A stretch of 45,674 bases of DNA from contig SVSY01000003.1 of the NCBI GenBank assembly GCA_015064065.1, positions 1 through 45,674 of the forward strand. Direction: 5' to 3'. Source of the stretch: Oscillospiraceae bacterium. GTDB taxonomy: Bacteria > Bacillota > Clostridia > Oscillospirales > CAG-272. Of this stretch, positions 41,054 through 45,674 are shown piece after piece (position 1 is the first letter of the stretch; each line of letters opens with the position of its first letter). The notes below the pieces were generated by a model. The model was not told where the DNA came from. It saw only the letters and a program-made list of their open reading frames with translations, and searched no databases. A program made the translations under genes and the position numbers.

Positions 41054-41225
41054 AGTGATATGCTGACTTCGTCAGCGTGATATTTTTGCTTTCGCAAAAG
41101 TGATATTGCTCCACTTCGTTCCGCGGTGATATTATATTCGCCTCCCAAACTCGCGAAGCGAATACCACTCGGCGTAAGCCGAATATCACTGCGCAGCAAT
41201 AGAACTCGCCGCAGGCGAATATAAC
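41054..41225. repeat. Hairpin array 2 (GTGATATT units)
   Basis: Forward units GTGATAT(T) at 41055, 41077, 41100 and 41126; reverse-complement units AATATCAC and variants at 41161 (AATACCAC), 41182 (exact), 41197 (AATAGAAC) and 41217 (AATATAAC). Unique hairpins lie between: GCTGACttcGTCAGC, TTTTGCtttcGCAAAA, a decayed GCTCCACttcGTtccGC, a larger ATTCGC...GCGAAT arm, CGGCgtaaGCCG, GCgcaGC, CGCCgcaGGCG. The plan, four forward units then four inverted ones, is the same as array 1 although the 8-mer differs. No gene is visible. Decay of several units suggests no strong constraint on every copy. Confidence 0.87.
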
Positions 41226-41227
41226 AG

Positions 41228-41256
41228 AAAAAAGCACGCTTGCGCGTGCTTTTTTC
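41228..41256. terminator. Terminator of tRNA-Gln
   Basis: AAAAAAGCACGC / GCGTGCTTTTTT, perfect stem over a four-base loop with T runs on both strands; immediately 3' of the tRNA on the reverse strand. Confidence 0.92.
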
Positions 41257-41331
41257 TGGCTGGGATGGCCGGATTTGAACCGACGAGTGCCAGAGTCAAA
41301 GTCTGGTGCCTTACCGCTTGGCGACATCCCA
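41257..41331 (-). tRNA. tRNA-Gln (anticodon UUG)
   Basis: A 75-base cloverleaf on the reverse strand: acceptor TGGGATG/CATCCCA with discriminator G and an encoded CCA, D-arm GTCGCCAAGCGGTAAGGC, anticodon stem CCAGA/TCTGG with loop CTTTGAC (anticodon TTG), T-arm GTCGGTTCAAATCCGGC. All stems pair. TTG in the DNA reads glutamine codons CAA/CAG. Confidence 0.98.
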
Positions 41332-41348
41332 ATATTCAAGACTAAAGT

Positions 41349-41377
41349 ATTATATCACACATATCTGTAAATGTCAA
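41349..41377 (-). promoter_or_regulatory. Promoter of tRNA-Gln
   Basis: Reverse strand: TTGACA, 17 bases, TATAAT; perfect consensus, 18 bases before the mature 5' end. On the plus strand a further TGCCTC...GGGGCA stem followed by seven T lies at about 41424-41460; its purpose is unclear. Confidence 0.9.
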
Positions 41378-41461
41378 GATTTTTTTGCCGCTATTGAAAA
41401 AAACTTTTATGCAAGTCAATTGCCTCAAATTTGATTTTTTTGCTTCAGGGGCATTTTTTTA

Positions 41462-41490
41462 TTGAAATATTGGAGTTTTAGTGCTATAAT
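41462..41490 (+). promoter_or_regulatory. Promoter of the MBL-fold lipoprotein gene
   Basis: TTGAAA (41462-41467), 17 bases, TATAAT (41485-41490) with extended -10 TGC. Confidence 0.8.
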
Positions 41491-41561
41491 GTAAACATAG
41501 GCGTCTATCTTCCCGATTTTATGCGGTTGGACGTGCCGAAATAGGCAACTAAGGAGGATCT

Positions 41562-43331
41562 ATGAATCGTTTTATAACTAATCTTGCAAAAGTATTATCT
41601 CTCGTTCTGCTTATATGCGTGCTGTTCGCTTTTGCCGCTTGTAATTCGGATAAAAACGAAGAAGCAAGCTCAGCACCTGCAACCGAGCTCAGTAGCGAGA
41701 CCGTTGCAAGCGAATACGTTGACGACGGGCAACTGAGGATATTTTCGGACGGAGAATACCGTTGCAAAATAATCCGCCCTGAGAATGCTACCGAAAGGGA
41801 GATCGAGGTATATACCAAGATCAGAAATATTTTCAAAGAGGTAACGGGCGTGACACCGCCTATCTCTACCGACTTTAAGGCGCATGACGAGGTCTATTCC
41901 GCTGAGGAATTTGCTATACTTATCGGTTCTACGGAGCACGATGAAGCAGCTGAGCTCTATTCAAGGATATCCTACAGCGAGACGCGCGCAGAGCTTATCA
42001 ATAAAAAGTACGTTATCGGTTTCCACGATATCGATACGGCGCTTTCAGCTCTTGAAACCTTTAAGGCGCTGCTACAGAGTAATTTCAAGAACGGCGAGCT
42101 TATCCTCACGGAAAAATGGAATTATTCTCACTCGAATAACGAGATATTGGAGTCTATTCCGCGCTACAACGGCGGAACTTTTATTGACGTGTATCGCGGC
42201 GCGTACGATATGCAGACCGTCGTTATCAAAAATACCGATGCAAACGAGTATAATTCTTATCTTACAGACGTTGCGGCGGCGGGATTTACGCCTTACACCG
42301 ATAATACGATAGGAAAAAATCTCTTTGCTACCTTTAGCACGGAAAAATACTATCTTAACACAATGTTCTTCGACAAGCTCGGAGAGGTACGCATAACAAT
42401 GGAATACGCGGGCAATTATTCGCTTCCCGCGCTAAAAGAGGAAAATATATATACTCCTACCGGCACGGAGTGCACTATAACTCAGATAGGTCTTGAGGAA
42501 AGCGCAAAGATACAGAACGGTATGAGCTACATAATAAAGCTCGCCGATGGCTCGTTTATAGTCGTTGACGGCGGAACGGGAACGAAAGAAGCCATAGCGC
42601 AGTTTATTGACGTTATCAAGTCGCTTGCCGACGATCCCGATAATATCACTATTGCTGCGTGGATAATAACCCACGCGCACGGCGACCACATGGGACTTCT
42701 TATGATGATGCTCTACAACGAGGACTATTACAGCCTGTTTGATATAGAGCAGATAATCTGGAGCAAGGTAGGCGAAGAACAGCTGGCAAATATGGATATG
42801 CAAAATATGGACTATATCGACAAGACTCTTGCCGTTCTCAAGGATACCAAGATCGTAATAGCCCATCCGGGACAGAAATTCTATCTGCGAAACGCGGTCT
42901 ATACTGTATTTGCTACGATAGAAATGGTAGAACCGATCAAGCTGGAAAATCTGAATGATACCTCTGTAGTCGGACGTCTTGAAATTGACGGAAAGTCGAT
43001 ACTTTTCCCAGGTGACAGCCATCCTACAGAGACAGAGGTCGTTACTTCGGTGTATATGCACAATCTCAGATCTGACGTTGTTCAGGTCATTCATCACGGA
43101 TATCAGGGCGGTAATGCAACCTTTTATTCGCTTGTAGATCCGTTGACGGTTCTTTGGCCTCTCGGTATGAAGAATTATTCTACCGCAGAGCCGCCGAATA
43201 CCCCTATGAAGACATGGTCCTACAGCGCATGGCTCTTCTCGGATGAGTCTAAGGTTCAGAATATATACGTTGCAGGAAGCGAAGTGACTACTCTGCCAAT
43301 AAAGGATCTGCCCTCTCACACTGACGGTTGA
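41562..43331 (+). CDS. Lipoprotein with GH67/GH20-type N-terminal domain and metallo-beta-lactamase-fold domain
   Basis: A 589-residue lipoprotein (lipobox FAAC). Residues about 60-180 (TEREIEVYTKIRNIFKEVTGVTPP, EFAILIGSTEHDEA, YVIGFHDIDTALSALETFKALL) resemble the small N-terminal domain found before catalytic barrels of some glycosidases. From about 290 an MBL-fold domain begins: GMSYIIKLADGSFIVVDGGTG, the metal motif THAHGDHMGLL, then LFPGDSHPTE and VIHHGYQGG, which supply the further His/Asp ligands. The hydrolase is therefore probably active; substrate unknown, possibly a phosphoester or lactone at the cell surface. ACTAAGGAGGA lies before the ATG. The ICMT-like gene follows after 21 bases. 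Confidence 0.85.
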   Translation: MNRFITNLAKVLSLVLLICVLFAFAACNSDKNEEASSAPATELSSETVASEYVDDGQLRIFSDGEYRCKIIRPENATEREIEVYTKIRNIFKEVTGVTPPISTDFKAHDEVYSAEEFAILIGSTEHDEAAELYSRISYSETRAELINKKYVIGFHDIDTALSALETFKALLQSNFKNGELILTEKWNYSHSNNEILESIPRYNGGTFIDVYRGAYDMQTVVIKNTDANEYNSYLTDVAAAGFTPYTDNTIGKNLFATFSTEKYYLNTMFFDKLGEVRITMEYAGNYSLPALKEENIYTPTGTECTITQIGLEESAKIQNGMSYIIKLADGSFIVVDGGTGTKEAIAQFIDVIKSLADDPDNITIAAWIITHAHGDHMGLLMMMLYNEDYYSLFDIEQIIWSKVGEEQLANMDMQNMDYIDKTLAVLKDTKIVIAHPGQKFYLRNAVYTVFATIEMVEPIKLENLNDTSVVGRLEIDGKSILFPGDSHPTETEVVTSVYMHNLRSDVVQVIHHGYQGGNATFYSLVDPLTVLWPLGMKNYSTAEPPNTPMKTWSYSAWLFSDESKVQNIYVAGSEVTTLPIKDLPSHTDG

Positions 43332-43352
43332 TACCTGCAGAAAGGTAAAATA

Positions 43353-44018
43353 ATGAAGCTTTTATTTAATGCAGTTATAAAATTTATATTGGGACTCATT
43401 TTGGTTGGGACACTGCTTTTCGTTCCTGCGGGAAGCTTTGCATACGTCGGTGCGTGGCTTTTTATCGCTTTGCTGTTTTTGCCGATGCTTATCTTAGGCA
43501 TAATACTCTTTATAAGATCGCCCGAGCTGCTCGCAAAACGCCTTGACGTCAAGGAGAAGCAAAATACTCAAAAGGGTGTAGTAGCCATCGCTGCTTTGCT
43601 GTTTCTCTGCGGATTTGTCGTTGCGGGACTTGATTTTCGCTTTGGATGGTCGCACGTTCCTTCTGTGGTGACAGTCATCGCATCGGCGGTATTGCTCGTC
43701 TCTTATGCTCTTTACGGCGAGGTGATGCGCGAAAATGCCTACCTCTCGAGGACCATAAAGGTGCAGGAGGGGCAAAAGGTAGTCGACACGGGTCTTTACA
43801 AAATAGTGAGACATCCGATGTATGCCGTGACGGTCTGGCTTTTCTTAGCTATACCGATAGTTCTCGGCTCGTGGTGGTCGTTCCTTTGTTTTTTGCCTTA
43901 CGTTGCCGTTATCGTTGTGAGAATAATCAACGAGGAAAAGCTGCTCACACAAGAGCTTGAAGGCTACAAAGACTATAAAAAACGCGTAAAATATAGACTT
44001 ATACCGTTTGTTTGGTGA
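43353..44018 (+). CDS. Isoprenylcysteine carboxyl methyltransferase-family membrane protein
   Basis: A 221-residue protein with five or so membrane helices and the ICMT/PEMT C-terminal SAM-binding pattern: VVDTGLYKIVRHPMYAVTVWLFLAIP, then RIINEEKLLTQELEGYKDYKKRVKYRLIPFVW. Bacterial members methylate unknown lipid or small-molecule targets; protein prenylcysteine is not expected in bacteria. CAGAAAGG precedes the ATG. Probably co-transcribed with the MBL-fold lipoprotein. Confidence 0.88.
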   Translation: MKLLFNAVIKFILGLILVGTLLFVPAGSFAYVGAWLFIALLFLPMLILGIILFIRSPELLAKRLDVKEKQNTQKGVVAIAALLFLCGFVVAGLDFRFGWSHVPSVVTVIASAVLLVSYALYGEVMRENAYLSRTIKVQEGQKVVDTGLYKIVRHPMYAVTVWLFLAIPIVLGSWWSFLCFLPYVAVIVVRIINEEKLLTQELEGYKDYKKRVKYRLIPFVW

Positions 44019-44023
44019 AAAGA

Positions 44024-44061
44024 AAAAGCTTTACTGTCAGTCTGACAGTAAAGCTTTTTTA
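44024..44061. terminator. Bidirectional terminator between the ICMT-family gene and dat
   Basis: AAAAGCTTTACTGTCAG pairs perfectly with CTGACAGTAAAGCTTTT around a single T-centred loop, with T-rich ends on both strands. Confidence 0.9.
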
Positions 44062-44063
44062 TA

Positions 44064-44909
44064 TTATCTGTTCGTTTTTTCAAGAAAGTCTCCGTAGAGC
44101 TTTTCTTGCATCTTCTTAACGATCTCGGGAGCTCTTCCGCCGACTGCGACACCGTCGACCTCTGCTACGGGTCTGAACTGTGCGCCCGAGGTGACTATAA
44201 CGACCTCTGCGGCGTTCATAAGCTCGTCGAGCGTGTAGGGCTCTTCGATGCAAGTAATACCGAGTTCCTTGCAGGCTCTTACCATATGCGCGCGGGTAAC
44301 TCCGGGTAGAATAAGATTATCTGAGGGGGCTGTCTGTATCGCGCCATCGTCGCGGATTATACAGAGATTTGAGTGCGCGCACTCTGTGACAATGCCGTCT
44401 CTGTGGAATATAGCTTCGTCTGCTTCGGCGTTTTTTGCGGCGATAGATGCCATTACCGTGGGAAGAAGATTGAGCGTTTTCATATTGCAGTGGAAAAATC
44501 TTGTGTCGGGATAGGTTATAAGCTTTGCGGGAGAGTAGGGCGCGAGCATTACTTTGGGGCGGATCGTGACCCATATATTTGCCACGAGCTCACTCTGCGG
44601 TGCGTGCGAGCGCATTTCTGTGCCGCGGCTGACCTGCCAATAAAGCAATTGATCGGGAGAGTCTACCTTTGACGAAAGCTCGTAGAGGAGCGAAGAAAAC
44701 TCACCTTTAGTTATAGGCATATTGTAACCGAGAGCTTTTGCGCCGTCGTAAAGACGGTCCATATGCTCGTCAAGTGCATATATTTTATAATTTCTCACGT
44801 ACGCTACCTCAAAAAGACCGTCGCCGAAAAAGCAGGCGCGATCATTCATCGGTACAGTCATATTCTCTATAAGGTCGTATTTTCCGTTGTAGTAGCCGAG
44901 ATTTTCCAT
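44064..44909 (-). CDS. D-amino-acid aminotransferase-like PLP enzyme (fold type IV)
   Basis: A 281-residue class IV aminotransferase of the D-alanine transaminase / branched-chain transaminase group. Landmarks: MTVPMNDRACFFGDGLFEVAYVRNYKIYALDEHMDRL, the PLP lysine in FFHCNMKTLNLLPTVMA near 148, EAIFHRDGIVTECAHSNLCII and LILPGVTRAHMV. The NMKTLNLLP motif and length fit D-amino-acid transaminase (Dat), which supplies D-Glu or D-Ala for peptidoglycan. AAAGGA is 9 bases before the ATG at 44909; an upstream ATG (44927) lies inside the ribosome site. Confidence 0.88.
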   Translation of the reverse strand: MENLGYYNGKYDLIENMTVPMNDRACFFGDGLFEVAYVRNYKIYALDEHMDRLYDGAKALGYNMPITKGEFSSLLYELSSKVDSPDQLLYWQVSRGTEMRSHAPQSELVANIWVTIRPKVMLAPYSPAKLITYPDTRFFHCNMKTLNLLPTVMASIAAKNAEADEAIFHRDGIVTECAHSNLCIIRDDGAIQTAPSDNLILPGVTRAHMVRACKELGITCIEEPYTLDELMNAAEVVIVTSGAQFRPVAEVDGVAVGGRAPEIVKKMQEKLYGDFLEKTNR

Positions 44910-44940
44910 TGAGGGCGTTCCTTTCATATGCTATAAACAT

Positions 44941-44970
44941 ATTATAACATATTTAGAGGGGGTATGTCAA
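44941..44970 (-). promoter_or_regulatory. Promoter of the D-amino-acid aminotransferase gene
   Basis: Reverse strand: TTGACA, 18 bases, TATAAT, about 32 bases before the start codon. Confidence 0.82.
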
Positions 44971-45011
44971 TATTACAAAAGAGCAAAAAGTATAAAATAT
45001 ATTTTTTGCTC

Positions 45012-45040
45012 TTGCAAAATACGATCAAAAATGGTATAAT
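45012..45040 (+). promoter_or_regulatory. Promoter of the DUF1538 gene
   Basis: TTGCAA (45012-45017), 17 bases, TATAAT (45035-45040) with extended -10 TGG. Confidence 0.78.
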
Positions 45041-45073
45041 TAAATTGTAGAGTTGTAGGAAAGGAGAACTACT

Positions 45074-45674
45074 GTGAAAGTATCGCAAAAAACTATACTT
45101 ACAGAGAAGATAAAAGAAGCGCTTATGTCCGTGCTTCCCGTGTCTGGTATAGTGCTTTTACTGTTGATAACCATAGCACCGATAGACGCACCGATACTTT
45201 TATCGTTTATCATCGGAGCTGTCATGCTCATCTTCGGAATGGCACTCTTCACGCTTGGTGCCGATATTGCGATGATGCCTATGGGCGAATACGTCGGCTC
45301 GAGAATAACCAAGACTAAAAAGCTCTGGATGATAATCCTCGTTTCCTTTTTTGTAGGAGTTATGATAACCGTTTCAGAGCCCGACCTTACCGTGCTTGCA
45401 AATCAGATATCAAGCATACCGAGTCTCGTGCTTATCCTTGCGGTAGCTCTCGGTGTTGGTGCGATGCTTGTCATAGCGATGCTTCGCATAATTTTTAACG
45501 TAAGACTTAAGTATCTTTTGCTCGGCTTTTACGCAATAGTATTTATATTTGCATTTCTCGTTCCCAAAAGCTTTCTTGCTATATCCTTCGACTCGGGCGG
45601 AGTTACCACGGGACCTATGACAGTGCCGTTTATTATGGCGCTCGGCGTCGGTGTCGCATCTATACGTGCCGACG
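45074..45674 (+). CDS. DUF1538 family membrane protein, cut by the window edge
   Basis: Starts with GTG at 45074, seven bases after AAGGAG, and stays open to the end (200 residues seen). Sequence: MKVSQKTILTEKIKEALMSV, then helices PVSGIVLLLLITIAPI, LLSFIIGAVMLIFGMALFTLGAD, MIILVSFFVGVMITVSEPDL, VLILAVALGVGAMLVIAM and LLLGFYAIVFIFAFLVP, with SFDSGGVTTGPMTVPFIMALGVGVASIRAD at the cut. The TLGAD..MMPMGEYVG and SEPDLTVLA motifs and the SGGVTTGPMTVPF segment are those of DUF1538, a putative transporter family of unknown substrate that usually has two such halves. Confidence 0.88.
   Translation, partial: MKVSQKTILTEKIKEALMSVLPVSGIVLLLLITIAPIDAPILLSFIIGAVMLIFGMALFTLGADIAMMPMGEYVGSRITKTKKLWMIILVSFFVGVMITVSEPDLTVLANQISSIPSLVLILAVALGVGAMLVIAMLRIIFNVRLKYLLLGFYAIVFIFAFLVPKSFLAISFDSGGVTTGPMTVPFIMALGVGVASIRAD

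Noticed and set aside
41054..41339. Reverse frames of 80-95 codons over array 2 and tRNA-Gln
   Set aside because: They run through the tRNA and its terminator and through palindromic repeats.

Overview
The window reads as a chromosomal segment of an anaerobic, endospore-forming member of the class Clostridia (Firmicutes), probably an uncultured gut lineage. The evidence is a canonical SCIFF peptide with its radical SAM maturase, a spoIIAA-spoIIAB-sigF operon, a YtvI-type sporulation membrane protein, a clostridial 2[4Fe-4S] ferredoxin, moderate GC, and AAGGAGG-type ribosome sites with many near-consensus TTGACA-17-TATAAT promoters. The order or genus cannot be fixed from the sequence alone. 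Apart from two partial genes at the ends, the genes look intact.

Layout. 1-4.2 kb: cell-wall amidase (partial), rsmI, asd, and a GH36-like glycosidase. 4.3-7.1 kb: a yybP-ykoY (Mn2+) riboswitch leading an operon of a CaCA cation exchanger, a decarboxylase beta subunit (OadB/GcdB type) and a small OadG-like peptide. 7.1-13 kb: two tandem, domain-permuted GH3 lipoproteins, the second lacking several active-site residues. 13-16.8 kb: an ftsZ gene with an atypical tail, then a GH4 alpha-galactosidase divergent from an AraC regulator, then a hairpin-rich noncoding stretch. 16.8-19.8 kb: the SCIFF peptide, its maturase, and a translationally coupled Orn/Lys/Arg decarboxylase. 19.8-21.7 kb: a TtcA-like PP-loop enzyme, TrmN6-like methyltransferase, ferredoxin. 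21.9-27.2 kb: spoIIA operon, pgk (with an insert), tpiA, rbfA, nrnA. 27.3-30.9 kb: SPFH protein, Arc-like protein, a hairpin array, a cyclophilin lipoprotein and YtvI. 31-40.4 kb: a complete oligopeptide ABC transporter operon with unusual subunits, ending in a membrane protein that looks like a degenerate ApbE. 40.5-45.7 kb: NTF2-like lipoprotein, a second hairpin array, tRNA-Gln, a metallo-beta-lactamase-fold lipoprotein, an ICMT-family methyltransferase, a D-amino-acid aminotransferase and a partial DUF1538 gene.

Most unusual points. (1) Two intergenic arrays share one architecture: a short 8-mer (GTGAAGTT in one, GTGATATT in the other) alternates with unique small hairpins, and the array then flips into reverse-complement 8-mers. 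A third, solitary unit lies in the opp leader. Array 1 is bounded by a perfect 15-bp inverted repeat and lies before a terminator, so it is probably transcribed as a 3' UTR. (2) The OppA-like binding protein appears circularly permuted: the segment that normally ends AmiA/OppA proteins sits at its N-terminus, and the protein stops where that segment would begin. OppD carries an insert of about 230 residues, OppF has a C-terminal membrane anchor, and the operon ends with the ApbE-like protein, suggesting a coherent remodelled uptake system. (3) The SCIFF peptide has Gly where the usual thioether acceptor Thr is expected. (4) The second GH3 paralogue looks like a pseudoenzyme.
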